This document shows positions 6,010-14,304 of a stretch of DNA of 32,925 nt, one piece after another. The DNA is from Clostridia bacterium (GTDB taxonomy: Bacteria; Bacillota; Clostridia; TANB77; CAG-508), in contig JAAWOE010000016.1 of assembly GCA_022799315.1 (NCBI GenBank), positions 1-32,925 of the forward strand, in the 5' to 3' direction. The position numbers and the translations under genes are program-made. Below the pieces are notes generated by a model, which saw only the letters and a program-made list of their open reading frames with translations, ran no database searches and had not been told where the DNA came from. The number at the start of each line of letters is the position of its first letter. Position 1 is the first letter of the stretch.

Positions 6010-8385
6010 CTATTTTCTTAGTTCTGCTCCTAAATTCTTTTCTAAATCGGCAATTATTTTTTCTAATACTTTGTTTATTTCTTCATCTGTTAAGGTTCTA
6101 TCGTTTGCTCCAAATGATAATGAATATGCCATACTCTTTTTACCTGCTTCTATATTAGAGCCTGTATATATGTCAAACACTTTCATATCTGTTAATAGTG
6201 AACCTGCAGATTTCTTAATCTGTTTTTGTATTGTATCGTTTGCTATATTATTTTCTACTACCATTGCCAAATCTTTTTTTACAACTGGGTATTTTGATAT
6301 TTCTTTGTATTTCATTTTTCCTGTTTTTTTGCTAAACAATTTATCCAAGTTTATTTCAAATACAAATACATCGTTGTTTTCTGCTTTTTTAGGATGCACT
6401 TTTCCCACAATACCAATTATTTCTCCATTTAAATTAATATCTGCTGTTTGACCCAGATGAAATTCTTCTGGTAATTCTTTTGGAAGAACAAAACTATATC
6501 TTCCTGCATATCCTAAATAATCTAATAATTCTTCTACAATTCCTTTTATAATATAGAAATCTACTTTTTTAGCATTATTAATTCCTAAGTAATATTCTCC
6601 TGAAAGCAAGGCTGCAAGTTTTCTTTCTTCTCCATAAACTTTATCTTTTTTATAAAAGCTTTTTCCAATTTCAAAAATAGATACATCTTTTACATTTCTT
6701 GCTGTATTATATTCATAAATTTTATATAATGATGGTATCATACTTGCTCTTAATGTGTTTCTTTCTTCTGTTAGTGGATCTAATAATTTTAAAGTTTCTA
6801 TTTCATCATCTTTCATAAATTGTTTTGCTTCTTTATCATTTACTAGAATATATGATAGTGTTTCATTTAATCCTAAATCTATCATTTTATTTCTAATTTG
6901 TCTTGTTACTTTGTCATAAGTTCCTGTTTTTAATGGCATAACAGGTAATTTGCCTTCTATATTATCTACTCCATAAATACGTCCAACTTCTTCTATTAAG
7001 TCTTCTGGAATAGAAATATCTATTCTTCTTGTTGGGACAGCTACTGTAATTGTTCCATTGTTTACAACATATGTAAATCCTAATTTTCTAAATGCATCTA
7101 ATATACTTTCATTTGGTATGTCTAATCCTAAAATATCTGTGATTTTTTTGAAAGTGATATCTATTTTTTTATCTTCTTTATTTGTAGTATCATATACTGC
7201 CATACCACCTACAATTTCTGCGTCTGCATATTTTTCTAGCATATGACATGCACGTTCCATAGCCATATATGTTCTATTTGGATCTAATCCTTTTTCAAAA
7301 CGAGTGCTTGCTTCACTTCTTAGTATTTTTTTAGATGTATATCTTACTTTTATAGCATCAAAAATTGCCGCTTCTATAATAATATTTTTTGTTGTATTTT
7401 CAATTTCAGTATCTAGTCCTCCCATAACTCCTGCAAGTCCTATTGCTCTTGCTCCATCTGAAATAACAATATCGTCTACAGACAATTCTCTTTCGATACC
7501 ATCTAAAGTTGTTAATTTTTCATCTTGTTTTGCCATTCTTACTTCTAACATTCCTTTTAAAGAATCTGCATCATAGAAATGTAACGGTTGACCAGTTTCA
7601 AGCATAACATAGTTACTAATATCTACTACGTTATTAATTGGTCTAATTCCTGATGCCATAAGTCTATTTTTTATGAATGCTGGACTTTCTTTTATTGTTA
7701 CATTTTTTACTTTTTTAGATAAGAAAATACTACAATTATCTGTTGCAATGTTTAGTTTAAATGTATCGTTTATATCTTCACTATTTTCATTATATGAAAC
7801 ATCTATTGGTTTAACTTCTTTATCATAAATTGCTCCTATTTCATATGCCATTCCTAATATGCTTAATAAATCACCGCGGTTTGCTGTTAATTCAAAATCG
7901 ATTACTTCATCATCTAACCCTAATAATTTTATTGGATCTTCTCCTACTTTTGCATCTTCTGGTAATTCATGTATTCCATTTTTATCTGCATCTGTTAGGA
8001 ACTTATTTTCAAGTCCTAATTCTTGCATAGAGCATAGCATTCCATTTGATTCCTGTCCTCTTATCATTCCTTTTTTTATTTTAAAATCTCCTGGTAGTTC
8101 TGCTCCAACTTGAGCTACTATTACTTTTAGCCCTTTTCTTACATTTGGTGCTCCACATACGATATCTAAAATCTCTGTTCCAATATCTACTTTACATACA
8201 TGTAAATGGTCAGAATCTGGATGCATTTCGCATTCTTTTACTTCTCCTACTACTAGTTTTGTAGCATTGATTAATTTTTCAGCACTATCATATTCGTTTC
8301 CAACACCTGTCATATCTTCTGCAAGTGTTTTTACATCTACATCTATATCAACATAGTCTTTTACAAAATTTGTACTTAATTTCAT
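6010..8385 (-). CDS. pheT: Phenylalanine--tRNA ligase beta subunit
   Basis: 791 residues, the normal bacterial length. The N-terminal EMAP-like tRNA-binding domain spans about 40-150 (VGEVKECEMHPDSDHLHVCKV). The B3/B4 editing region (about 210-400) is recognisable by ISNYVMLETGQPLHFYDAD. The B5 domain follows at about 400-475, then the catalytic-like core, and the C-terminal anticodon-binding FDX-ACB domain covers about 695-791 (KYPVVKKDLAMVVE). With PheS it forms the alpha2-beta2 enzyme in the cytoplasm. The start follows GAAAGGAAG. The gap to pheS is 256 bases, unusually wide because a MITE-like element lies in it. Confidence 0.97.
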   Translation of the reverse strand: MKLSTNFVKDYVDIDVDVKTLAEDMTGVGNEYDSAEKLINATKLVVGEVKECEMHPDSDHLHVCKVDIGTEILDIVCGAPNVRKGLKVIVAQVGAELPGDFKIKKGMIRGQESNGMLCSMQELGLENKFLTDADKNGIHELPEDAKVGEDPIKLLGLDDEVIDFELTANRGDLLSILGMAYEIGAIYDKEVKPIDVSYNENSEDINDTFKLNIATDNCSIFLSKKVKNVTIKESPAFIKNRLMASGIRPINNVVDISNYVMLETGQPLHFYDADSLKGMLEVRMAKQDEKLTTLDGIERELSVDDIVISDGARAIGLAGVMGGLDTEIENTTKNIIIEAAIFDAIKVRYTSKKILRSEASTRFEKGLDPNRTYMAMERACHMLEKYADAEIVGGMAVYDTTNKEDKKIDITFKKITDILGLDIPNESILDAFRKLGFTYVVNNGTITVAVPTRRIDISIPEDLIEEVGRIYGVDNIEGKLPVMPLKTGTYDKVTRQIRNKMIDLGLNETLSYILVNDKEAKQFMKDDEIETLKLLDPLTEERNTLRASMIPSLYKIYEYNTARNVKDVSIFEIGKSFYKKDKVYGEERKLAALLSGEYYLGINNAKKVDFYIIKGIVEELLDYLGYAGRYSFVLPKELPEEFHLGQTADINLNGEIIGIVGKVHPKKAENNDVFVFEINLDKLFSKKTGKMKYKEISKYPVVKKDLAMVVENNIANDTIQKQIKKSAGSLLTDMKVFDIYTGSNIEAGKKSMAYSLSFGANDRTLTDEEINKVLEKIIADLEKNLGAELRK

Positions 8386-8442
8386 TTATTTTCTTCCTTT
8401 CATTATAAATTATTTTCATGTTGTTATTATTTATACAATTAT

Positions 8443-8598
8443 GTAAGAACCCCCAGTCGCTTCGCGACAGCCCCCTTAGGTAAAGGGGCCTTTATTATAA
8501 TTCTTTACTAAACTGAAAGCATTTACTAGAATTAGTAGAGAAAAGCCTCCTTTATTTAAGGGAGGTGGCAGTGCAAAGCACTGACGAAGGGTTCTTGC
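8443..8598. repeat. MITE-like hairpin element between pheS and pheT
   Basis: A 156-base element with imperfect terminal inverted repeats, GTAAGAACCC at the left and GGGTTCTTGC at the right. Inside are four short hairpins: TCGC/GCGA, GCCCCCTT/AAAGGGGC, a CCTCCTT/AAGGGAGG pair and CAGTGC/GCACTG. It has no transposase gene. Its GC content is far above the surroundings. Elements of this look are scattered between genes in related Clostridia and are often mis-annotated as short proline-rich proteins. Confidence 0.75.
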
Positions 8599-8641
8599 AA
8601 TTCTTATATAAACACTATCTTTATTTAAAGGCTCACAATAT

Positions 8642-9679
8642 TTATTTATCCATTTTGTCAAATTGATTTAGGAATCTTACATCATTTGCATAAAGTAAAC
8701 GTATATCTGTAATTCCATATTTAAACATTGCTAAACGGTCTAGTCCTGTTCCAAATGCAAAGCCTGAATATTTTTCTGGATCATATCCATTCATTTTTAA
8801 TACGTTAGGATGTACCATTCCAGAACCTAAAATTTCAATCCAACCTGTTTGTTTACAAAGGTTACATCCCTTTCCTCCACATTTAAAGCAGCTAACATCA
8901 ACTTCATAAGATGGTTCTGTAAATGGGAAGTAGCTTGGTCTAAAACGTAATTTAGAATCTTCTCCTAACATATGTTTTACAAATACTTCTAATGTTCCTT
9001 TTAAATGTGCAAGGCTTATTCCTTCATCAATTACTAATCCTTCAATTTGACCAAATTGATGAGAATGTGTTGCATCATCATCTCTACGATATGTTTTTCC
9101 TGGGCATATAACACGTATTGGTGTTTTTTCTTTATTTTCCATCATTGTTCTTGCTTGAACTGATGATGTTTGGGTTCTTAATAAATATTCAGTTGTAATA
9201 TAAAATGTATCTTGCATATCTCTTGCTGGATGACCTTTTGGAAGATTTAATCTTTCAAAGCAATATTCATCTGTTTCAAGTTCTGGTCCATCTACTACGT
9301 CATATCCCATTGAAACGAATAGGTCTTCTAATTCTTCTATAATACGATTAACTGGGTGTTTACTTCCTCTTTTTACTTTTGAAGCAGGAAGTGTAATATC
9401 AATTTTTTCACTTTCTAATTTTTGATTTAATTTTTCTTCTTCTAATTTTTCTTCTTTTTCTTTAATAAGAGCTTCTAGTTCATCTCTTACTTTATTTACA
9501 AGTTCACCAATTACTGGTCTTTCTTCTGGTGATAACGCTCCCATTCCTCTTAATACAGCTGTTAGTTCACCTTTTTTTCCTAAATATTTTACACGAGCTA
9601 CATCTAAAGCTTGTAAATCTCCAGCACTTGCAATTTCTTCTTTTGCTAAAGTTTTAATTTGTTCAATTTGTTCTTTCAT
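8642..9679 (-). CDS. pheS: Phenylalanine--tRNA ligase alpha subunit
   Basis: 345 residues, the expected size. The N-terminal coiled coil (1-90) binds tRNA. The class II catalytic core includes [21 protein letters not shown] (about 105-125), DMQDTFY (motif 2 region), [24 protein letters not shown] and the motif 3 segment [18 protein letters not shown] near the C-terminus. [16 protein letters not shown] is the Cys-rich insertion seen in many Firmicutes. The start lies behind AGGGGAGG, just after a T-box leader, so expression should rise when uncharged tRNA-Phe accumulates. pheT follows on the same strand. Confidence 0.97.
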   Translation of the reverse strand: MKEQIEQIKTLAKEEIASAGDLQALDVARVKYLGKKGELTAVLRGMGALSPEERPVIGELVNKVRDELEALIKEKEEKLEEEKLNQKLESEKIDITLPASKVKRGSKHPVNRIIEELEDLFVSMGYDVVDGPELETDEYCFERLNLPKGHPARDMQDTFYITTEYLLRTQTSSVQARTMMENKEKTPIRVICPGKTYRRDDDATHSHQFGQIEGLVIDEGISLAHLKGTLEVFVKHMLGEDSKLRFRPSYFPFTEPSYEVDVSCFKCGGKGCNLCKQTGWIEILGSGMVHPNVLKMNGYDPEKYSGFAFGTGLDRLAMFKYGITDIRLLYANDVRFLNQFDKMDK

Positions 9680-9699
9680 AAACTATTTTCCTCCCCTTT

Positions 9700-9960
9700 G
9701 AATATCAAAAAATCCATTTCTTCCTAAACTTATAGGACGAAATGGATCCGTGGTACCACCTAATTTTTATAATTAATAGTTAATAGTGAAGAGTTAATAA
9801 TGAATAATGTTTCTATTAATTCTCATTATAGTTATAACGTAACTACCGTCTAATCCTACTGCTATTTCAAATTAGAACTAAAAAAGTGAAATTTCAGTTA
9901 AACTTTATGGATTTAGGTTTTCAGCTAATACCTAAACTCTCTTTTTCCAAAACAAATATA
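9700..9960 (-). promoter_or_regulatory. T-box riboswitch (tRNA-Phe) controlling pheS-pheT
   Basis: The canonical T-box sequence AGGTGGTACCACGGA is at 9747-9761 on the minus strand. The terminator follows it: stem ATCCATTTC/GAAATGGAT (9739-9747 with 9712-9720) and TTTTTT. Stem I begins near 9943 with AGAGAG. A likely specifier UUC lies in TGAAATTTCAC. The T-box sequence overlaps the terminator stem, as needed for the antiterminator switch. tRNA-Phe specificity is inferred from the gene and the UUC triplet. Confidence 0.9.
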
Positions 9961-10066
9961 ACTTACTTTGCTTTTTTATAAGTTTCAATATATGTATACT
10001 ATATTAGCATAGTTTGTAAAAATATTCAAGCTTTTTAATTGTAATTGTATCATAAAGTTATTCTGT

Positions 10067-10095
10067 TTGATTTTTTATAATAATTATGATACAAT
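10067..10095 (+). promoter_or_regulatory. Promoter of the 75-residue gene
   Basis: TTGATT (10067-10072), 17-base spacer, TACAAT (10090-10095), then AAGGAAGG ahead of the start codon. Confidence 0.7.
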
Positions 10096-10131
10096 TTAAG
10101 TTACTATAAAATACAAAGGAAGGTATGTAAT

Positions 10132-10359
10132 ATGAACATTCAAAACGAAATCTCTATTACCAAGGACTCTGTTCGGATAGCAGGAACTACTTATTCTATT
10201 CCTGAACACATTCGGCGAAAAAAGCGGCTTAATGCTTGCATTGTAGACAATGTGTTATATGTTAATGGTCACGAAGTAACCGTTAACGGCGGTTTTAGAA
10301 AAAATATCCATGCTTTTCGTATTAGTTTCTTTAACCTTCTTGGCTGGCAGCCATTATAG
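10132..10359 (+). CDS. Unrecognised 75-residue protein with atypical codons
   Basis: A short basic protein with its own promoter (10067-10095), ribosome binding site AAGGAAGG and terminator (10375-10404). It has no signal peptide or membrane segment. The middle is Arg/Lys-rich (HIRRKKR, residues 26-32) and the end is Trp-containing (LLGWQPL). It uses CGG three times in frame (residues 16, 28 and 32), a codon that conserved genes in this window use only at frameshift sites. Together with GAC, CTT and GGC codons this suggests foreign origin. I do not recognise the family. A 13-base sequence at its stop codon recurs after the next gene. Confidence 0.6.
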   Translation: MNIQNEISITKDSVRIAGTTYSIPEHIRRKKRLNACIVDNVLYVNGHEVTVNGGFRKNIHAFRISFFNLLGWQPL

Positions 10360-10360
10360 T
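10348..10360 (+). repeat. CAGCCATTATAGT, copy 1
   Basis: The 13-mer spans the stop codon of the 75-residue gene and sits in the loop of a GCTG/CAGC hairpin. An identical copy is at 10675-10687. Confidence 0.5.
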
Positions 10361-10374
10361 CAGCTGTGTAAAAT

Positions 10375-10404
10375 AAGCCCCTTTATCGTAAGATTTAGGG
10401 GCTT
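10375..10404 (+). terminator. Terminator after the 75-residue gene
   Basis: Stem AAGCCCCT/AGGGGCTT followed by a T-rich run, 15 bases after the stop codon. Confidence 0.75.
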
Positions 10405-10418
10405 TATCTTATTTCTGT

Positions 10419-10447
10419 TTGACATTTTATGTAAAGTATGGTATAAT
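10419..10447 (+). promoter_or_regulatory. Consensus promoter of the 57-residue gene
   Basis: Perfect TTGACA (10419-10424), 17-base spacer and TATAAT (10442-10447). It is one of the strongest vegetative promoters visible in the window. Confidence 0.85.
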
Positions 10448-10483
10448 TTATTATTATACTAACGTTAAGGGAGGTAGACAACC

Positions 10484-10657
10484 ATGTATGACGAAGATGC
10501 ATTAAGACGACTCGTAGGTAAAAAGGGTATTGCTTATGCCATAGCACATCTTACCAATATGGCTAAGGACGACGTTTTGAATACAGATCTTTCAAAAAAT
10601 GGAATTGTCCTTTTAGATGGCAGACCCAATATCGCTCTTATCTATTCTTTAGCTTAA
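10484..10657 (+). CDS. Unrecognised 57-residue small protein
   Basis: ATG at 10484 follows GGGAGG with good spacing; the stop is TAA at 10655-10657. The sequence begins MYDEDALRRLVGKKG and ends ALIYSLA, with an acidic/basic amphipathic middle (HLTNMAKDDVLNTDLSKNG). There is no membrane segment. The consensus promoter upstream and a strong terminator at 10698-10730 make it a single-gene unit that is probably well expressed. The function is unknown. It pairs with the 75-residue gene just upstream in orientation, unusual codon choice and a shared 13-base sequence, so the two may have arrived together. Confidence 0.65.
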   Translation: MYDEDALRRLVGKKGIAYAIAHLTNMAKDDVLNTDLSKNGIVLLDGRPNIALIYSLA

Positions 10658-10674
10658 CTCATCTCCGCAGCCAA

Positions 10675-10687
10675 CAGCCATTATAGT
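10675..10687 (+). repeat. CAGCCATTATAGT, copy 2
   Basis: Identical to 10348-10360, here in the loop of a CCAAC/GTTGG hairpin in the 3' untranslated region of the 57-residue gene. Confidence 0.5.
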
Positions 10688-10697
10688 TGGTTAAAAC

Positions 10698-10730
10698 AAA
10701 CAAGCGCCTAATGGCGCTTGTTTGCTTTTT
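10698..10730 (+). terminator. Terminator after the 57-residue gene
   Basis: Perfect 11-bp stem AAACAAGCGCC/GGCGCTTGTTT with a 4-base loop, then GCTTTTT. Confidence 0.88.
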
Positions 10731-10756
10731 ATAACATCATATATTTTTATTTACAC

Positions 10757-10950
10757 AACAAAAAGCCCCGCCTTAGCCGTCATTCTCAAGAGATTTTACG
10801 GACCTGTACTCACACAGGTGGGTGCTTACCTAAATATTCCTGGGTTTCTTACATAAATGCAAGCATACACGCCATATTTAGAGGTCAGCTCCCAATTCCG
10901 AAACTTGTAGGTTCTAAAATATCTTGTTTGTCGTACTATGCAGGGAAAAT
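10757..10950 (-). ncRNA. ssrS: Probable 6S RNA
   Basis: A conserved-looking, GC-richer island without a coding signal. On the minus strand the 5' end CCCTGCATAG (10936-10945) pairs with CTAAGGCGGGG (10766-10776) to close the molecule, directly followed by CTTTTTG. Between them is a long, mostly unpaired region containing AGAACCTACAA and CACCCACCTGTGTG, as in clostridial 6S RNAs as I remember them. 6S RNA mimics an open promoter and binds the housekeeping RNA polymerase. A weak promoter candidate (TTGAAA 11001-11006, TAATAT 10977-10982) lies upstream. The assignment rests on shape and recollection, not on a search. Confidence 0.65.
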
Positions 10951-11148
10951 TATTAACTTATTCTTTTTACATTCTTATATTAACATATCTTTAAAATCAT
11001 TTTCAACTATTGCTTTTTGTTGTTTTTATTGTTTAAAATGATTCTAATCATTTTATCTTCATTTTACATATCTATTTCTATTATATTCTAATTATTTTAA
11101 ATGTTGCATGTTTTAAATTCTTTTGATAAAATATTTATTAGTGTTGTA

Positions 11149-11176
11149 AAAACGACGTACTTTCGTACGTCGTTTT
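11149..11176 (-). terminator. Terminator of the dpaA-uppP unit
   Basis: Perfect 12-bp stem AAAACGACGTAC/GTACGTCGTTTT with a 4-base loop, followed on the minus strand by a short T run. It is 5 bases from the uppP stop. Confidence 0.85.
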
Positions 11177-11180
11177 GTTC

Positions 11181-11978
11181 TTATATTACAAATGTTAACA
11201 CTATAATTGCAATACCTATAATCACACGATAGATTGCAAAACCTTTGAAGCTTCCCTTTTTCAAATAGTCCATTAAGAATTTTATTACTAATATTCCTGT
11301 TAGAAAACTTGCTAAAACTCCCATAAAAAATGCAAGTGTAAATTCAAAATCTTTAATGCTTACCAATACAGCAGCTAAAATTATTGGTGTTGATAGTAAA
11401 AATGAATATTTTGCTGCGCTTTCTCTATCTAGTTTTAATGCTCTTGCAACAGTCATTGTTATACCTGATCTTGAAGTACCAGGAAATGCTGCTGCTATTG
11501 CTTGTGATAATCCTATAAAAAACGATTGTTTAAATGTCATGTTTTCTAGGCTTACTTCTGATTTTGATTTTTTATCGACAACATATAAAACTATACCTAA
11601 AACAATAAGTGCTACTCCTATTAATATCATTTCTATTCCAAATTTTTCGCATATCATATCAGATACTTTATCTAATACTAAACTTAAAATTCCTGTTGGT
11701 ATTGTTACCGCAACAATAAACCAAAATAGTTTTCCTTGGGTTGATTTTTTCTTTTTAATTACTTGGTCATATCCCCCTTTAATTAGTGATAACCAATCTT
11801 TAAAGAAAAATATTGTTATTGCAAGTAATGTACCTAAGTGTAAAGCTACATCAAAACTTTCTGGTATTGACCAGTTAAATAACCATGGAATTATATTTAA
11901 ATGTGCTGAACTTGATATTGGTAAAAGTTCTGTTAATCCTTGTACAATTCCCAATATAATTGCTTGTATAATTGTCAT
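11181..11978 (-). CDS. uppP: Undecaprenyl-diphosphatase (BacA/UppP)
   Basis: 265 residues with about seven or eight membrane segments. It removes a phosphate from undecaprenyl pyrophosphate so the lipid carrier can be reused in cell-wall synthesis; overproduction gives bacitracin resistance. Both signature motifs are present: QGLTELLPISSSAH (13-26, with the catalytic Glu17) and PGTSRSG (166-172). Length and motif spacing are normal. A GAGGG ribosome binding site precedes the ATG. It is 24 bases downstream of dpaA on the same strand and followed by a strong terminator. Confidence 0.96.
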   Translation of the reverse strand: MTIIQAIILGIVQGLTELLPISSSAHLNIIPWLFNWSIPESFDVALHLGTLLAITIFFFKDWLSLIKGGYDQVIKKKKSTQGKLFWFIVAVTIPTGILSLVLDKVSDMICEKFGIEMILIGVALIVLGIVLYVVDKKSKSEVSLENMTFKQSFFIGLSQAIAAAFPGTSRSGITMTVARALKLDRESAAKYSFLLSTPIILAAVLVSIKDFEFTLAFFMGVLASFLTGILVIKFLMDYLKKGSFKGFAIYRVIIGIAIIVLTFVI

Positions 11979-12002
11979 TTTTTTACCCTCTTTTCCTTTG
12001 TC

Positions 12003-12875
12003 TTAATTATTATCAATTTCTTTAAACATATTTAGTAAGGTTTCTTTCATAAACTCTGCTGAAGTTATTGGTGCAACTTTTCCTGGAAGTGACAATGCCC
12101 AATTGAATTTTATTCCTAATTCTTTTATAGCATTTCTATCTACTCCACCTGGATTTGATGCTAAATCTATAATTAAGGCATCTTCTTTAACTTCTTGTAA
12201 CATTTCTTTTGTTAATACTATATATGGAATTGTATTAATAATAATATCAAATTTATGTAGATGTTCTTTTAATTCAATTAGATTAATTGGCTCATATCCA
12301 TATGCTTTAATCCAAGCAAGATCAGTTGTTTTTCTTGCTTCGCATGCAACTTTTGCACCTATTCCATCTAACATTTTAGATAACACTTTTCCTATTCTTC
12401 CAAATCCTAATACAAGTACATTATTTCCATGTACATTTCTAGGGGTCTCATTAATTGCAATTTGAATTGCACCTTCTGCTGTTGAGATAGCATTTAATAC
12501 TGCTAATTCTTCTCTTTTTACAATATCAAACACTGTTATGTTTTTTCCATTTATCTTGTCATATACTTCTTGTTTAATTGAACCCGCGATAAAAGTTTTT
12601 CCTTCAATATTATTTAGCAAATCATCTATAGCAATTTTATTTTCGCTAAATGGTGTGTTAATATATTCTCCATTGCTAGATAAAGGTAATGGTCCAAGTA
12701 CAATATCTGCATCCTTAATGCATTCTTCTATACTATTACATTTTGTTGTTATATCTTTCGCATTTTCAAGTCCATATGTACTTATAACATAATTTTCTTT
12801 TTCTAACATCTCTACTAGTTTTACAATTCTTAAGTCCCCACCAATTACTGCTATATTTTTAATCAATCCAATCAC
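12003..12875 (-). CDS. dpaA: Dipicolinate synthase subunit A
   Basis: 290 residues. This Rossmann protein (SpoVFA) works with DpaB to oxidise dihydrodipicolinate-type intermediates to dipicolinic acid in the mother cell of sporulating bacteria. The N-terminal part has IAVIGGDLR (8-16), the NAD(P)-binding loop is VLGFGRIGK (155-163), and SLPGKVAPITSAEFMKETL (262-280) is a typical DpaA ending. The first codon used here is GTG at 12873-12875, but its ribosome binding site AAAGGAAA is too close; a TTG at 12864-12866 would give MIKNIAVIGGD and a longer spacing. dpaB, normally adjacent, is not in the window; uppP follows instead. Confidence 0.92.
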   Translation of the reverse strand: MIGLIKNIAVIGGDLRIVKLVEMLEKENYVISTYGLENAKDITTKCNSIEECIKDADIVLGPLPLSSNGEYINTPFSENKIAIDDLLNNIEGKTFIAGSIKQEVYDKINGKNITVFDIVKREELAVLNAISTAEGAIQIAINETPRNVHGNNVLVLGFGRIGKVLSKMLDGIGAKVACEARKTTDLAWIKAYGYEPINLIELKEHLHKFDIIINTIPYIVLTKEMLQEVKEDALIIDLASNPGGVDRNAIKELGIKFNWALSLPGKVAPITSAEFMKETLLNMFKEIDNN

Positions 12876-12913
12876 TTTCCTTTCAATTTTATTTTATGAT
12901 AGTGTTTATATTG

Positions 12914-14117
12914 TTATTCCTTTTCTCTATCTTCTTTATTTTGTATGTTTTCTCTTTGCTCTCTTTTTAATCTAATATTATTTAAGCTTAATTTTCCAAC
13001 TAATTTCATTGTACTTTCTAAGTGTTCTTGCACCTTTATTTCTTTTTTAGTAAGTGTTGTTGTTAAATTTTGTTCTTCATCCATATCTGGGAAGTTTATA
13101 TAACTTTTAATTGAAAAGAATAGTGGCTCATTTTCTGCCTTTTTATATAAATTGTGGTCTATTTCTATTGCCACATTTAAAAACTTAATTGCATTTTCTT
13201 TGTCACCTTTAATTATATAAATCTTTGCTAAATTATAATAAGCTTTTGGTTCTACATCTTTACTTTCAACACTTCTCATAAAGTATTTTTCAGCTTCTTC
13301 TAAATCGTTATATATTAAACTAATTTGAGCTAGATTATAATAGCCACTATATAATAAAGTGTTGATTGCTGCTGCTTTTTCATAACAAGCTTTTGCATTT
13401 TGGAAATCGTTTAACATTGTATAAACTATTCCCATATTATAGTATAATTCATAATTTGTAGGATTATATTTTAATGCTTCATTATATATGTTTGCTGCTT
13501 CCTTATAGCGTTCTTGTTCACAATATATATCTCCTAATAGAGTTGTTGCCTCTATCATCTCTGGTTTTTTTCTTAGTAGTACTTCTAGCATCTGACTTGC
13601 TTCTTCTTTTTTTCCTAAGTCATTTAATAAATATGATATTTTATAATAAGAGTTATAATCTTTTTTGTTAATGTCTATAACTTGTACATATTCATCTATT
13701 GCTTTCCTCATTCCACCTTCACTCTCATAGATTTCAGCTAACATTTTGTGTCCAAAATAACTTTCAGGATACTTTGTAACAAGCTTAATTAAGAAACTTT
13801 TAGCTGTTTTTGAATCTCCTGCAAATAGCATGATTTTTGCAAGTGATATGTATATTATTTCTGAAAAGTTTATGTTTTTATATTCTAAATATATAATTAT
13901 TATTGGAATTATAATTGATAATAAGTAAATAAGGAATTTCATAAAACTGCCAATTTTTAATACAAAAATGATTTCTATGAAGCTAACTGCAATTCCGAAG
14001 CGCTTGCATACATAGAATTACTACATAGTTTGTGTCATTCTTTTTAATCATTTTGAAGAACATTATTATAAATAGTGAAAATGCAAGTATATTAAATATG
14101 ATTTTTTCAGCTAGCAT
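12914..14117 (-). CDS. Membrane-anchored TPR protein, read through a +1 shift at CGG
   Basis: Zero frame starts at ATG 14115-14117 (ribosome binding site AAGGGGA) and would stop after 44 residues at 13983-13985. At codon 41, CGG (13995-13997), skipping the C gives GGA and an open frame to 12914, for a total of 400 residues. The join is smooth: CMQAL-G-IAVSFIEIIFV. The joined protein has three N-terminal membrane segments (about 4-24, 32-58 and 59-80), then at least five TPR units (about 95-310; for example YYNMGIVYTMLNDFQNAKACY) and a charged tail. The internal ATG at 13940-13942 has no ribosome binding site, which supports the upstream start. The role is unknown; such proteins scaffold envelope complexes. 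Confidence 0.75.
13995..13997 (-). other. Recoding site 1: CTT CGG A, +1 shift
   Basis: In-frame CGG at codon 41 of the TPR gene; removing the C restores the frame with GGA ATT GCA. Confidence 0.75.
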
Positions 14118-14136
14118 AATTTTCCCCTTTCTTTTA

Positions 14137-14166
14137 TAGATACAACTATTTTATGACATTTTTCAA
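14137..14166 (-). promoter_or_regulatory. Promoter of the TPR gene
   Basis: TTGAAA (14161-14166), 18-base spacer, TATCTA (14137-14142) on the minus strand, upstream of AAGGGGA and the ATG at 14117. Confidence 0.5.
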
Positions 14167-14239
14167 AAAAAGTCCATACTTATTATAAATAAAACAAAAA
14201 TACCTATGTTAACGCATTATTATAAATTTTACTATTAAC

Positions 14240-14269
14240 TTTACACAAATATATTTTTTATGTTATAAT
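14240..14269 (+). promoter_or_regulatory. Promoter of the deoxyribonucleotidase gene
   Basis: TTTACA (14240-14245), 18-base spacer, TATAAT (14264-14269), then AAGGAG ahead of the ATG at 14305. Confidence 0.65.
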
Positions 14270-14304
14270 ACCAAATACAAATATGAAATTATAAGGAGTA
14301 ATAT

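Noticed and set aside
8476-8661. 61-residue minus-strand ORF
   Set aside because: It lies mostly inside the MITE-like element; the proline/glycine-rich translation is the hairpin sequence read in frame. No ribosome binding site.
10718-11041. 107-residue plus-strand ORF
   Set aside because: It overlaps the 6S-like RNA on the other strand, has no ribosome binding site and a low-complexity end.
11356-12006. 216-residue plus-strand ORF
   Set aside because: Antisense shadow of uppP, which has all family motifs on the minus strand.
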